From contig LUCW03001524.1 in assembly GCA_001586965.3 (NCBI GenBank), forward strand, positions 124,001 through 188,000: a DNA stretch of 64,000 nt, written 5' to 3'. This document shows, piece by piece, positions 21,111 through 44,537 of the stretch. Numbering within the stretch: position 1 is the first letter of the stretch; each line of letters opens with the position of its first letter. The translations under genes and the position numbers were made by a program. The stretch is from Sphaeroforma sirkka. Its lineage: Eukaryota > Opisthokonta > Ichthyosporea > Ichthyophonida. Below the pieces are notes generated by a model that ran no database searches, was not told where the DNA came from, and was given only the letters and a program-made list of their open reading frames with translations.

Positions 21111-22581
21111 GGTCCGATGTACTATAAGCTCGATAAGCCCACTTTCAAGTATGTATTTACACAATTGTATTTTTTTTAAATACACATATCATATGTAAAT
21201 ACCTTCCCCCTCTAGAGATAAAAATATGTATTTACATTTGTGATATTTGAAATGGTTGACAATACCGGGTCCGAACATATTTATTAAAAAATACACGTAT
21301 TTTTGATGATGCAAGTTAAACATTTTTTCCGGTCCAAAGTCTACTAGAGGAATAATGAAAAATCTATTTTTAGAATATGTCAAAATATCCAAATGCTGAA
21401 CCACAGAGCTCTGAAATATTAAATACACTTGGAGCGCCTACCCAGGGCCAGTACCCATACATAGCGATCGATATCAACAATAAACGTATTTTCACGTTTT
21501 ATCGCAAAACGTATTGAAATTTAAGTACATAAAGGTATATGCACTGGCCAGTGGCCAATTAGTTTTATTAGTGTTTATTTTAGTAAAATCATAGCCTCCA
21601 ATTCGAACAGTAAAATCATTTTCATAGCCTTCTGAAATCGAACAAGGAAGACTATGGTATTTATTTTGTACATACTCTCGAACATATACTTTTTTGGTAT
21701 TTTAGTTTTGAGTTTTCAGGACATTAAAAGCATAGAAAAAGAGCCTGCCCGGCTGCACCGCTGCGCGCTGATGAGTAATGCCTATTCGACGACCTAACCT
21801 CATGATAAAGGCATTACGTTATACAATATGCATGCTTGATTTAACGTTTAACGTTTAACGTTTAACTTTTTTGCACCGAACAGTCATGAGTGTAAATTTG
21901 GCCCAAATATTTTCGCTAACAGCGCTTTATACATATTTAGTGCACGCTATTTAATACTTTTTGGTCACAAAACTCGGTAAACCAAATCAACAATAAAAGC
22001 CCCGAAGCCATTAGCCAACCAGTGTCCAAATGTTAAATATACTTGACCCAAGATATATTTTAAACGTTCAACGTTTATCAACTCTTGAGATTAGGACTGG
22101 AGAGTGGAGAGTGGAGAGTGGAGACTACCCCGACTGGAGACCTGTCTTCAGAGTCTGGAAAGCCAGAGAGGAAAGCCGAAAGCCTCTGGTGAGATTTGGG
22201 AAACTCAAAACTGGAAAGGTCGTGTCAAAAATCACCGAAAATCGATGGCTCCAATAATATCAGAGGAGGTTGAATACACCAATAATATGAAACGGAATCT
22301 GTGTATAGTTCTCCTCGATAACCCACACATCATGCACCGTTTTTTATGTAAATATAGAGGCTTCAGGATGGGGTGGTGGCCCGAGGTGCTTCATATTTTT
22401 ATGAGTTTTTCATTCATAGCCTTCTCCAAATTAGACAATTTAATTAGTACAGTATTATTGCTTTGCTTGGGTGGGTAGTTAATGCAAGAACATTTTCAGC
22501 AAGCACACATACGTATATGCCTAAAGGCCCATCGACTACGTTCGACTAGGTGACGACGCTTGCGAATACTGAGTTGCCAAT
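21111..22581. promoter_or_regulatory. Divergent intergenic region between MTRFR and the FCHSD gene
   Basis: About 1.47 kb between opposing start codons, AT-rich and without supported coding content. It contains a short tandem heptamer (TTTAACG, about four copies, 21840-21867) and GGAGAGT repeats at about 22100-22124. Confidence 0.4.
21840..21867. repeat. Tandem heptamer TTTAACG
   Basis: About four copies of TTTAACG followed by a T run. A further AACGTTC-like word lies at 22063-22074. It is too short to call a satellite. Confidence 0.6.
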
Positions 22582-33456
<10,875 letters not shown>

Positions 33457-34149
33457 CCAATCGAGATTTCAGGTGCTATATAAATGTGTTTCTGCAGACA
33501 TGAGATATGAAGCGCAATCAAATGAGAGCGCGTGCCCTGACGATGATATGCCGAAGCGAAGACATGTTAGTGACTGCGACAACGCAACGTAGTGTAGTGC
33601 AGTGTAGGTTATGGTGTGAACTTCTGAAATAAATATATCGCTCTCGATGGTGGTGAAGATAAGATACCGCGGTTCATGGTGCTGCTGTGTGAGTCAATTT
33701 TGTGTTGTTCATCGTACAGACGTATTTACACTCACTTTATGAATCATGAGGGCTGAATCCGGAATATGCCCCTTTTTTTCTGAGACATTGTTATAGATAA
33801 GCGGGGGGAATTGAGTGTTTCATGTATGTTAACCCTCCTTTACAGGCTATGTGCTATTTGCATAGCCAAATTAGCTTTCCAAAAGGTTGAAATTAGTCTG
33901 ATCTGTACCACTATAAATAGTTTCCTATTATGTAGTATATGCCACAGGCACAGGGCCCAGGATTGCCATGGTAGTCGCGAGTAGACATGGTCCTTTTGTT
34001 TAAATAAAAATATTGCTCGATATGATAGGAATGAAAGTATTTATTTCAAATCGTCAAGTCATTTCATCATTATCGAGGGTTGCGCTTATTAACAGTCGAT
34101 CGAGAGGCTTTAGATAGACAGAGGGGTACAATGGTTCATCAGGAGTACA
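33457..34149. other. Intergenic, 3' flank of the FCHSD gene
   Basis: Apart from the poly(A) signal at 33629-33634 nothing is recognisable. Retroelement sequence begins close to the right edge. Confidence 0.5.
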
Positions 34150-36312
34150 ATGGTTCATCAGGGGCTCAGGTCTGAAATTTTGGGATCGGTTCAATGTACC
34201 GTCAGCACTGGATGGGTCGTGAATCCTATATTTGATGGAGTTTGTGAGGACTGGGGCAGGTGGTCAATTTTCGTGGTATCAAATAGATTGGTTTCATTGG
34301 CGGTTTTAATCGGACAATTGTTTGAGAACCTAATCAAAATGAGACGATCTGTAGCCACTCTTGCACGGATCGATTTGAGTGGCGCACCGCTTCCACACCA
34401 GACTACCGAGGGGGAGAAAATTTGTTTGTGGGCCATTCTTGCGAGGACCATTGGGGAACTTGTAGCCTTGAGGCCTTGGTTTGGACCGAGATTTTGAAAC
34501 AACATTTCAGCAAGGTATTAAGGCAGAGCATGGGGAAGAGTGATGACTCTTTCCGGGGAGGAAAGCTTTGGATTGGGGGTTGTGGAGAAGAAATGACCAA
34601 GATGTTCCTGAGGTATCCAAGTCCCATGGTAGTCTTGCCCATAGTTGATAAGTGTTTGCTGATGTGAGGTAAGTGACCCTGGTTAGACTTCGGGGCGATA
34701 GAACATTTCGGCCAGTGGCAGCCCGCACTCCGGTAGTCCAGCAGCTTGAATACAAATATGTAGGCAGCAATCAGTACGGAGTCCATAGGGTCGACGCCTT
34801 TGACCAAGCGGTAATAACAGTGACGACGGGCTCTGTCGGTTATCTCTTGGCGGAGGTGGCTTACATCCGCCCATTGAGGCAAGGTGCCTATAGATGCTGT
34901 AACGGTAAAACTGTGGGGTCCTACACTATCCTGGTGGGGAGGTTAAGTGGGTTTGGGGTTTGTGTTGTCCATAGAGTCGAGATGGAGACCAAGACATCTT
35001 CCCAAGCAAAGTTGCGCGCTGGTAAGAGCCCAGAGAAGTGCAGAAATCGGATTCGTTGGTATGAGAGAATCGGAAACTTAATATCAGTGACGATAGCGGC
35101 CACTTGGATTCAAGCGATATTCATTGATTGCGAATAGGTGGTGCTGCGTAAGTGAGACTGGATGACCGCTTGCTGGGCTTGACAGTTCCTTCTTCCAGGG
35201 CGGACTCTTCACCCCATGCGTCGATGGTGTCCAGGACGGGTTACATAGGTAATGTCTCAGGGGCATAGATTAGCGTGTCGTTGACGAACAGATACGAGAG
35301 TAGTAGTTTGGGCAGGAACCAGACTAAGGTGACACCTAATGAGTCCATATAGATTATGAACAGCTGTGTCCCAACAATTGACCCTTGGAGGATACTATTG
35401 GTTCAGGGCGATACTGGGCAGAGGGTGCCGCGGCAGACTCACTATTAAAAAACCTCGCAGGCAATTGATCCAGTTCTAAGGCAAACTTGAAGCCTTGTCG
35501 AAAGCTTTTATGATATCAAGGCAAACATCATCTCATATATCATCGGACTACGCCTCGATCTCCATGGCGGCCAAGGCGTTTGTGACTTAACACACCTCTC
35601 TGGATGCTTCAAGTGTCCCCTAGAGAACTCTTAGGACGGTCAAGGGAAGGGTCCCTGAGAACCCCTCCAACTTTATACTCTTAACCCTAGGTCAATTTAA
35701 CTGGTGAAAGTGACTCCATATATATGATAGCCTGAGTACCGGGAGCCGGCCCGTGTAGTATTTATAGCTGAGCTTGGGTGAGCGGTTATCAGCTGGAGGT
35801 CGCATTTCTCAGAGATGTGCCTCACTAATCTATGCAAGGATAATGGGATGGAAGTCCGCCGGGAAGAGTATGTAGGCGTCGGCGATGGGCTGTCAGCAGT
35901 GTGTACTTGAGAGAAGCCGGAAAGTCCCTGAGATGAGGAGTGCAGAGAAAACCTCGGCTAGTAAAAAATTCAGGGGGCTATTGGGATCAGGACAGTTGTG
36001 CTTAGTGGGATCAGGGGAGGTTCGACGGCAGCTTTGAGTAGAAGAATATGAATGTCGTTTGGGCTATTGCAAAATGGCGTACATGACCATTTTAGGATGC
36101 TATCAACTGTGTCAGTTGGGGCCAGCTGGGCTCCCAACTAGGTCAGCTGGCGCGATACTTGACTGAGTTTTGTGTACCCCAAACTTCTCACTTATTCGAC
36201 CAGAGTCGAGAATGCAGAACGCCCGCCAAAACTGAAAATTTGGCCACCTTGGATATCGAACGGCTCTGAAAACTGGCGAAAGTAGGTGGAAACGGGCCGT
36301 GCCGGCCAACAA
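34150..36312 (-). mobile_element. Degenerate LINE, copy A (reverse transcriptase to 3' end)
   Basis: Read on the minus strand, the order is: RT finger (DVCLDIIKAFDK, about 35530), RT palm (ILQGSIVGTQLFIIYMDSL, about 35390-35330), the catalytic box as FVND (35288-35277) instead of the usual F/Y-x-DD, a thumb-like FLHFSGLLPARNFAW (about 35050), a Tyr-rich CYYRLVKGV region and a C-terminal SVVWCGSGAPLKS. Frames change several times and stops occur, so it cannot be translated as one protein. The order and motifs match copy B at 39.2-41.35 kb. The left limit is set by the last shared block. The right limit is vague; weak endonuclease-like sequence may continue to about 36.85 kb. Confidence 0.75.
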
Positions 36313-37139
36313 AGGACGACTACCGACCCGACTGGATGTAAGACTTAGTCAATCATCAAGCGTTCCCATTGGTAAAAAGTACGTATGCTACTGCCACCTT
36401 GAAATAAATAAGATTATCCCTACTATTAATATGTCCTGGATGGGCGCCGTTTCAGGAGGGATCAAATGCGGGCTAGCCGAGTTGAACAAATTCATGTAGA
36501 ACTTGGCTAGGGTGGGATTTGAGTTCAAAGCTTTTGGTATTACATGGCTGTCGAGGCAGGCGACGCTGGTAGACGGGAGAACCTACAAGTCAAGTTCGTA
36601 GACGTGATCCTCATGCATACCACAATTGGCCCGCTGGTACGTTTGAAGCGAGCCGGGAGTCATTGCGTGACGACAAGCGTGCTCAGTTTCTATTGATGCT
36701 CATTGAAGTTGCTTCGACAGCTAGGGTCGCGATACATGAGTATTGATCGGATGTCTACATTGGCGTGCTTAGAAATTGAGATTCCTTCATATCATGTTAG
36801 GTTGACAGGAGACTTTCTCAGGAGGGTTCACGTAGTCGTGGACTTCGATGGGTAAGTAGAAGAGGATCATATGTATACCAAAGCGGGTAAAGTAAACTGC
36901 AAGTGGGGAAAGTATACTAACTGGAACGGGGCGTTATGGGTTGGGCCGTGTAATATGATGCAGTCTATGGTACGGAGTGCTTATACGTATATGATACAAG
37001 AAAGTTGTGTTGTACCACGTTTCAAGTACGCACATAATATCGACTTGCTCCAAAATCGATCGACCATTCAAACGCCTCTCCTTTTTGGCCGGGTTGTCGA
37101 AGTTGAGTCCGCGAGGGTTGAATAGCGTCAGTCTGACAG
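36313..37139. other. Unassigned, possibly 5' part of LINE copy A
   Basis: No intact coding region. Some minus-strand stretches (for example MHEDHVYELDL near 36.6 kb) could be the end of a LINE endonuclease domain, but the evidence is thin. Confidence 0.3.
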
Positions 37140-38060
37140 GATCTAAGATAGTGACCTAGTGATCGAGGGTACCGCGGTCTGAGTATTGCTGTCGGTAGTA
37201 TTGCTTGCACTTTCGGTCGGTGGCTCAGCATCGACCGCTGGTGTGGTGTATATATTAACTGAATCAGCTTCGTTGGTCTGCACTTCCACGTCAGCGGCAG
37301 AAGTGGCGCGTTGTCGTTTTTCGTAAGTTTCGCTCAGACGGGCAGTTGTAGGTTGGAGAACTGTCTGATCCACAGACTTTTTGATAGAGTCCCAGTAGGA
37401 GGAACATGCCACGTTCGATGATGTGTGCTGCAAAACCATGCCCACATTTTTTGTGCGCGCTAATTTCGGATATATTAAACTAGGGCTACATTGGTGGTGT
37501 CTATAGGGTTCGGGGGATTGTCTAGGCGCCAGCCCCAGGAGGTTTTAACAACGCACCTTGTGATCCGACCACGACGGATATGGCCAGAACTCGGTTCCAT
37601 AGACTAAAGCATTCCCGTAGTATACTAACATATTGTTGTCCAGTAGCAGATGAGTTCCTATATAAATGTAATCCTTGTGGAGAGCACGGGTTAGAAATAC
37701 GAGTTTTTCGGCTTCAGAAAGAACAATACTCATGTTGTACGCCTCGACAAAATTGTGTTCTAGCGAAGTAGAAATTGATCCATACTCTAGTTGTCGCGTT
37801 GTCGCGTTGTCGTGTTGTCAATTGTGCCAAGTATCTGTCTCTTGTGAATCTTTCCACCTTCTCCTACTTGTCCATATTTTTGGCATATGTTGTACATACA
37901 TAGCTTTTGGGGTCATCTGTTCGCTCAGTATAGCCAATATAGCGGGAGATACGATATTGATTATCAAGCGTTGGGCCACTCCAATCTCGTCGAAATTCCA
38001 GTCTCGTTCAACATTTTCGATGGTGGCGGGCTTCGATTCGTAGATTATTTTACATATTCC
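37140..38060 (-). mobile_element. Ty1/copia fossil, gag-like region
   Basis: Minus-strand pieces resemble a copia gag, for example ENVERDWNFDEIG near 38.0 kb and FVEAYNMSIVLSEAEKLVFL near 37.73 kb. The downstream Ser/Thr-rich stretch at 37143-37445 may be a later part of the same element or unrelated. The element is broken in several places and looks old. An LTR-like block lies just upstream at 38205-38290. Confidence 0.55.
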
Positions 38061-38204
38061 ATAACCCCAAGCCTGTAGTTACCACGACCGTTGAGTTTCT
38101 TTTCCGGCGTCCAATTGGTTTTCTTCATATTGAATCATTTTGAGCGGAGCAGCGATCTGATAAGTTTTTAGATTGTCAATTATAAGAGAGTAGTTAGAGC
38201 AAAA

Positions 38205-38290
38205 CTGTATAGACAAACGTCTTAGTCTAAATCCTCCTGAACTATGGCTCACTACCGAGGGCTGAAGCTAAACTTAATTTATTCTGCAGG
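38205..38290. repeat. LTR-like block, copy 1 of 2
   Basis: A block containing accgagggctgaagctaaac is shared with 47205-47285 in the same orientation, with surrounding similarity (tatagacaa...gtct.agtct.aaatcc). It probably comes from LTRs of one retroelement family. The ends were not resolved. Confidence 0.5.
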
Positions 38291-38639
38291 TTAACGTCAG
38301 TACGATATTGTCAGCCTAAGTAAGCCAACTTTGCATGTCCAGTACCCCAGTACCTTACACATCAACAGGTCACACAGCACGAACATGCTCTCAACTAATT
38401 ACCAATGTACGTGATGTATAAAGTAAACCCACAAATAAAAACAACTACCCCTATTACGTGATACATACCACTGCATGCATCAGTATACCAATATAGCATC
38501 TTTTAGCAGTGATAATATATACTGATCGACGGCGGTGCTACGGTTAATTATATGAATATATCTGCCAATTCACACTACATGATGTCGAATATGGTACATT
38601 CCCACTACACGATTTAGACCGTTAACGCCCGTGGTCAGC

Positions 38640-39169
38640 TACCATCAATGGGTATGACAAGCAGTCATAGCTCAGCACAATTTCGAAGACGCTTTTTCCC
38701 ATTACGTTCCCGAAAAATTAAAAGATATGTCGCCTTCGCCGTGGTACTCAGACCACTACACTTACGCGACGTGAAGGTGCCTACTATGTATCCTACAAGG
38801 AACTACAAGGTCTACTCTCACCTCCTACGCCAGTACATCTCACACCGACCAGTAAACTTTTTTTCCCTGTCCCTATCCCTCCTGATTGACATCTCGGTAC
38901 AGTTTTCACCCATCACGCCGCACGAAACCACTTTCACAGACCACGACGTATTACGCCTTCCAGCTGAAAGACAACGCTCCGCCCGATTAAGAAACAAAAT
39001 ACCACACTCGTACATATTGCCCCGATCTCCAGTAATACAGAAGACGGCAGTTCAATCCTGAACGGTGCAAAGCATCTATGGAATTCTTCAACCACAAAAC
39101 CAACTATAGACATATGCGCTCCAAAATCTACCGCTCAGCTACCACAATTTGTTTCATGTGAGGGCGATG
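38640..39169 (+). other. Unidentified coding-like stretch upstream of LINE copy B
   Basis: An open frame at 38648-39061 (137 residues, basic, Pro/Arg-rich) has no recognisable family. It may be the 5' part of LINE copy B or another fossil. Confidence 0.25.
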
Positions 39170-41350
39170 AACTTTTCCTTGACTGGTCTGACATAGACTT
39201 CACTAAAGCATCTCGCCTTCCGCCCTATCACGCTAACGCAAATAGTCAGACGCATCTTTGAGAAGTGCTTCCTCAAGCTGATTACAAGCCATCCTCACTC
39301 TGCTACCCATGCTACCCAAGCACTCGCCGCAATGGAATCTGAGACAGTCGGAAGAGGGGTGGAACGATGTCTGCCTGGACATTACGAAGGCATACGGCAA
39401 GGTTGCTCTCCCGCGCCTGTGGATACTCCTGCGCCACGCTGGAATGCCCGAAAACTGGATCGGCTGCCTCCGCGCACTTTTTGAGAGAGCCCCTACCGAG
39501 TGACATACCGCGGCACGCTCTCTCACCTATTGCGTAGAACGAATGGCATCCTACAAGGCTTAATCGTTGGTCCCCAGCTCTTTATTATCTACATGAATTC
39601 CTTGGCTGTCGCACTAGCACAATTCTGGCCAAGCTACTTCGCGCTTATTTATTTGTCGACGACACACGGATCCAAGCCCCCCAACCGGTTCCGTTCCAGC
39701 CTTTCTTAGACGACATTGATGCTTGGGGACGCAAATCTGGCCTCGAACAGGGTGTTATCAAACCCCGAGTACAATCTGCCGACTTGCGACACGCGGCGCC
39801 AACCCTCCGTATAAATGGTGAGCTTATCACGCCGACGCTTGCAGATGCCCCTTGGAACACACGTTACCTCCCTCTGAAGTTGGCACCCACACATACCAAG
39901 CCTAAACTCTCCAAATACCTGGGGTTCCCCTTCGCCCACGGAATACCAGGGATCAACCTTGCCAGACATATGGGATCCCTGGTTTTAGCATTGTCTCTGG
40001 GTGTCGTCTCTTTCCACGCTTATGGCTTCCATGGCTTCAGCTGGCGACACCCCGCAACCGGCTGGTGCTGTTCAAAACATTCACCCAATCCACGGCTACA
40101 TATGGCCTGAACATTATTGCCTGGGCTCCGCCTATAAGGAAGGATGTGCTGGACCCCTTGTTTGAGCGCTATAACTCAGCACTCATCCAAGCAGCAGCCA
40201 TCATCACGGGCACCAAATACCCTAGGTTTCCCAAACATGAAACAAACATACTCCACTTTTGTGGCGTGCTCCCCACGCGACCATTAGCGGACTACCTCGG
40301 AGGTTACTTGGGACTATAACTCGACTCAATTGCCAGCACAGACCCACTCACCCCTCTGACGCAATCCGCCTGGACCCACGACAAAATTTTACTGCGCTAC
40401 CTGTACAGTATCTATGCCGACCTGAAAACTGTACACGAAACCACGGGTGGGCGTACGCCCGACCATGTAGCCCGCCGCCAACGCTGTGACGACATTAGGA
40501 AGAACTCAATGAAACGCTGGTCCAACAAGGAGGTCGTGGCAATGGCCCGGCGCCAATACTACTACCAACTGGTCATGGATAAACCGCCAACCTCAAATAG
40601 GGACAAAGCCAGACGCGACAGCTTCAACCGCTGCTTCGAACCTACACCAATCCGGCTCTGTGCTATGATTGTAACGAATACGTACATGTTCGCGTTGCTC
40701 GACTACCGCACCGACGGCTGTCTCTGCCCTGTTTGCCCCTGTGACCACAAATTCACCACCAGCCACTTTACCTGTATCCAGCAATTGATCTGACGCATCC
40801 TGGTAGGCCCGAAACTGCCACCCAATAGCCCTGATCTCCTCCAGCAATTACAGGAGCGCAACGACTTCCACGGTATATTTACCCTCCACGAACACCTTGG
40901 ATTCTTTCTCCAGTATGTAGAACAGCCCCCGTACCCACACCCGTCTCTGACACATCAACACATATTCCCCATACCCCGGCTAATCACGCTGTTGAAGTAC
41001 TACTTCCAAATTTCGGTCCAAACCAAGTCATCGCGCTTGTTGGTTCCGCCTATGATACTTCCAATCCAGGCCAACCAGCACATACCGAGTGCATCCGTGG
41101 TCTGGTGCGGCATCGGTTCACCCACAACCTCGCTCCTCAACCGAAGTATGACGGACAACCTGGTCCTACTCGGCATTTCATACTCTGCACTAACCCATTC
41201 CACGGCACTACACGGTGAACATCCGATCCGAACCATAGAGGTCTACTTAGTAGGTCAGCAAGCGAATATGTGGTACACTCGATGGTGTCAGCTTTTGTCA
41301 GCACCGTTCTGAATTGACCCAGCGCGTACCCTATATCGTCGACTCTCACC
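39170..41350 (+). mobile_element. Degenerate LINE, copy B (reverse transcriptase to 3' end)
   Basis: Plus-strand order: RT finger DVCLDITKAYGKVALPRLW (about 39367-39423), palm GILQGLIVGPQLFIIYMNSL (about 39550-39610), catalytic box FVDD (39652-39663, in a different frame from the palm), NILHFCGVLPTRPLADYLGG (about 40245-40300), a Tyr-rich RRQYYYQLVMDK (about 40550), a cysteine/histidine cluster CLCPVCPCDHKFTTSHFTC (about 40719-40775) like the C-terminal knuckle of many LINEs, and SVVWCGIGSPTTS (about 41090). At least three frame changes and several stops make it a pseudogene. It is the same family as copy A and lies in inverted orientation. The clade is not determined. Confidence 0.78.
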
Positions 41351-41401
41351 ACTTCTCCAATCGATCTGCCCCGAACCACTACAACGGCCATGAGAGCCAT
41401 A

Positions 41402-41950
41402 TGAGAGACTACAGGTCTCAGGCCAGATTTTACAGCAAGAAACCATCTTTGATTAATGGAAGTCATCAGAGTTAGCTCACTCCCGAGAGCTAAATTATCA
41501 GAGTGAGCTCACTTCCGAGAGCTGAGTCATCAGAGTTAGATCACTCCCAAGAGCTAATCAAGTTGCTCAAATTACTCTCAAGAGTTGAGTTATTACTTAA
41601 CCGACTTCCGAGAGCAGATTAAGTTTCTCAACCGATTCCCGAGAGTGGACTAAGCCTGTTAACCGCAACATTCTAATAATGGCTGCGGTTCTATGTGAGT
41701 CGCAACCTATGCGGAAAGGCATCATGTGATCAGCGTGAGATTTAGTTGCAGAGAAGTTGAAATAGAAAAGCATCGAAGTGTTAACGTGATCCGCATAAGG
41801 TTTCTCATACTGACCATATGAGTTTTTACCCTGGCCAGCCCAAGCGGCTGAATACTAGCTCAAACATCTTAGGTTTAAAACCAAAGGTGAGGACAGAAAT
41901 AAATATATACATTTGCACTTATTTAAAACCAACAACATTGCACTCTAACA
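41402..41950 (+). mobile_element. Solo LTR, family S, copy 1
   Basis: Starts TGAGAGACTACAGG and ends GCACTCTAACA (TG...CA). It is flanked by CCATA on the left and CCACA on the right, a 4/5 match to a target duplication. It is the inverted counterpart of 52110-52696, with roughly 85-90% similarity by eye. The first half holds imperfect repeats of about 32 bp built around ctcccgagagcta. No primer-binding site follows, which fits a solo LTR. This is an old copy. Confidence 0.75.
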
Positions 41951-43490
41951 CCACACCTTATGTACATACATTGTAGTGAATATTATACCCTAAACCTGTT
42001 ACCCATGGTGACTCATTAACGATGTCTTGGCAACAAAAACTGGGATCGGACAATTAACTGCCATTGTGGTCTACCTTCGCCGACAAATTAAATGGTGAAG
42101 TACCTTCTTGGCTCGCATCCAATTACAACCCTACATATTACAGAATACGTCCACATTGTGTCACCGTCATGGCACCACCCCCGTGGGCAAACCATCTTTG
42201 ACCTTTACCCTGGTAGCCATGATTGACCCTCTACACTCGCATATCATCCCTGGAAAGGATTTGAAAGCAGCAATCGACTTCGTAACTGCACATACTGAAT
42301 TTGAAAAACGCTGTTACATATGCATGGATCAAAGGGCGAAATGTGTGCTAAGCCAATTGCACATACCTCAACCACTACAGTATTTGGCCCTGTTGAATGT
42401 TTTAATGCCGATATCCAAGGAGAGCACACCCACAGGATTGCTATGGCAAAGATCAAAGGGCGAAATGTGCGCTAAGCCAATTGCACATACCTCAACCACT
42501 ACAGTATTTGGCCCTGTTGAATGTTTTAATGCCGATATCCAAGGAGCACACCCACAGGATTGCTATGGCAAGGATCAAAGGGCGAAATGTGCGCTAAGCC
42601 AATTGCACATACCTCAACCACTACAGTATTTGGCCCTGTTGAATGTTTTAATGCCGATATCCAAGGAGCACACCCACAGGATTGCTATGGCAAGGATCAA
42701 AGGGCGAAATGTGCGCTAAGCCAATTGCACATACCTCAACCACTACAGTATTTGGCCTTGTTGAATGTTTTAACGCCGATATTCAAGGAGCACACCCACA
42801 GGATTGCTATGGCAACGAATATACAAACACTCGACATGTTCGATGTTGGCTCTCGTTTTGGCCTTCACGCTAAAATTTACAACCGCCAGAACATGAACTG
42901 AATAGTCTGTTTGCTAGCTAGAGTTTCCGTATGTGGATTTTTCATACCCTTGTCGCCGACAATGCACCGGAAACCACAGCAATGCGATACAAGCCCTCAT
43001 GACCAGTCGTCGCATGGCCATCCTTGCTCCCCAACCATATACTCCATCACACAATCCAAAAATCAAACTACCACATGACGTAGCGTGTTGGCTCAACTGA
43101 GAATAGATATCTAGGGACTATAACCGTTACCTAGTTTACCCATCGAACAGCCAACCAGATTGCCAGTCTCACTCTACGACCCAACAGTTCTAAAATATAT
43201 CTCTGCTTCTATGAAACTCGCCGACCGGTCATAATGACAACAATTCATCAACACTGAACGTAGTGAACTCACAGACATTATCCCTTTTTTTTATGTGCCC
43301 GTTTCTGCTAATTATGTCATCCACAATAAATATGTACTTGCTATTGAACATGACTCGCACGGTCGTCGAACGCGCTATAAACCTCGCATGGTCGCTCGTG
43401 AGGACAAGCACGGTGACAGTTACACGGAACCATATGCCCCTGCTGCGACTGTCACAGCTCTATGATCGCGTGGACTAAGATCGAAGTACT
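41951..43490 (+). mobile_element. Ty1/copia fossil fragment (integrase and reverse transcriptase parts)
   Basis: Recognisable pieces: integrase zinc-finger/core-like ECFNADIQGAHPQDCYG, repeated in the tandem array below, and an RT-start-like KYVLAIEHDSHGRRTRYKPR near 43.33 kb. It is broken in many places and clearly truncated. No LTRs could be assigned. Old. Confidence 0.6.
42326..42816 (+). repeat. Four tandem copies of a 122-bp segment inside the copia fossil
   Basis: GATCAAAGGGCGAAATGTG recurs at 42327, 42451, 42573 and 42695, giving units of 124, 122, 122 and about 121 bases. The copies are nearly identical, so the array is younger than the element it sits in. Confidence 0.93.
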
Positions 43491-43524
43491 AGCGACACTT
43501 TCCAGTTTTGCAGTAAACAAAGTA

Positions 43525-43570
43525 ATGACTGAACCAACCAGCCTAGTGCTAGATTGGTTGGTTCAGTCAT
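43525..43570. repeat. Perfect 16-bp inverted repeat (hairpin)
   Basis: Arms atgactgaaccaacca (43525-43540) and its exact complement (43555-43570) enclose a 14-base loop. Inside the loop CTAG/CTAG can extend the pairing. No gene end is nearby; it lies just after the copia fossil. Confidence 0.85.
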
Positions 43571-44537
43571 CGCCTTATGTACTACCGCGTGCGGTGGGAT
43601 TCCATGTGGTCTTCGTCTGGTAACCCAATTCGTAGTGGGTGTTATTTTTTGTTCTTGGCAGCGAGTGTTGTGTTGCGTAGCTAATCTGCCCAGGCTTTCA
43701 CATCAATGAAGCAAGGGCATGCCAATGTTCAAGAATGTCGTGCGTGTGATGCTGTTGGAAGTGTTCTGTGCTCGTTCGACTAGACCTTTAAGATAAGGCG
43801 TGTTGGGAGGTGATCAAAGCAGAAATATAGTATTGGTATGTAGATCGCTCGTACTATCTTTAATCTGAAATACAGAGTCACCATTAGCGACAATAGTATG
43901 TCGCCTCTATTGTAATGAAATTTGTACGTCGAGTTGTTTAATGTGCTTGTGCATGTTATGTTCTGAGTGAATGCCATACTTAGTGCTTCACAAATGAGTT
44001 TGGGAGTATACGTGTTCGTGATTATCACGACTCTCTCTCTCTCGGGCATGGGGTACTGAATGACTACACGAAATTGTTAACTAGTTGTGTGGCGTGTTGG
44101 TTGTTCTGTGGTATACATTCTTATTTTTGGTTCCAGTTTACCCTCAATACACACGGATTAATATCTAGGACATCCCGTGCGCGCGCTTGTAAATAGAATA
44201 GCATCGTTGAGGAGCTGTGCGGGGGCGACAAGGGTGGGAATATGCGTGTAAGTTCAATATGGTTTGCCGACTGCGATCACCATGGCAGAGGAATGTATTC
44301 TTGCTATTGTGTATGATATATGGTTGTGATTGTACAGGGGCGGAGAGGGACAAATATGACAAGTGAAGTACCACATGATGCATTATTAAGGCTAACAATT
44401 CAGAGATCTTCTAACCATTCAGCATTGTCATTGCACTGCTTGTAGTCAATGAAATTAAATTTGCGTCAATCATCGACAATGCTGCCATCGAGACCAACAA
44501 ATATAGGTATGTGTTATCCTTACTAACAATATCGCAT
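43571..44537. other. No recognisable gene
   Basis: Short open frames only, with a small (CT)n run near 44033-44042. Nothing could be assigned. Confidence 0.4.

Noticed and set aside
37140-37770. Exons of a host gene on the minus strand
   Set aside because: FVEAYNMSIVLSEAEKLVFL and the sequence upstream of it resemble a copia gag, and no clear host family fits.
42326-42816. CRISPR-like array
   Set aside because: The 122-bp units are directly adjacent with no variable spacers, in a eukaryotic retroelement fossil.
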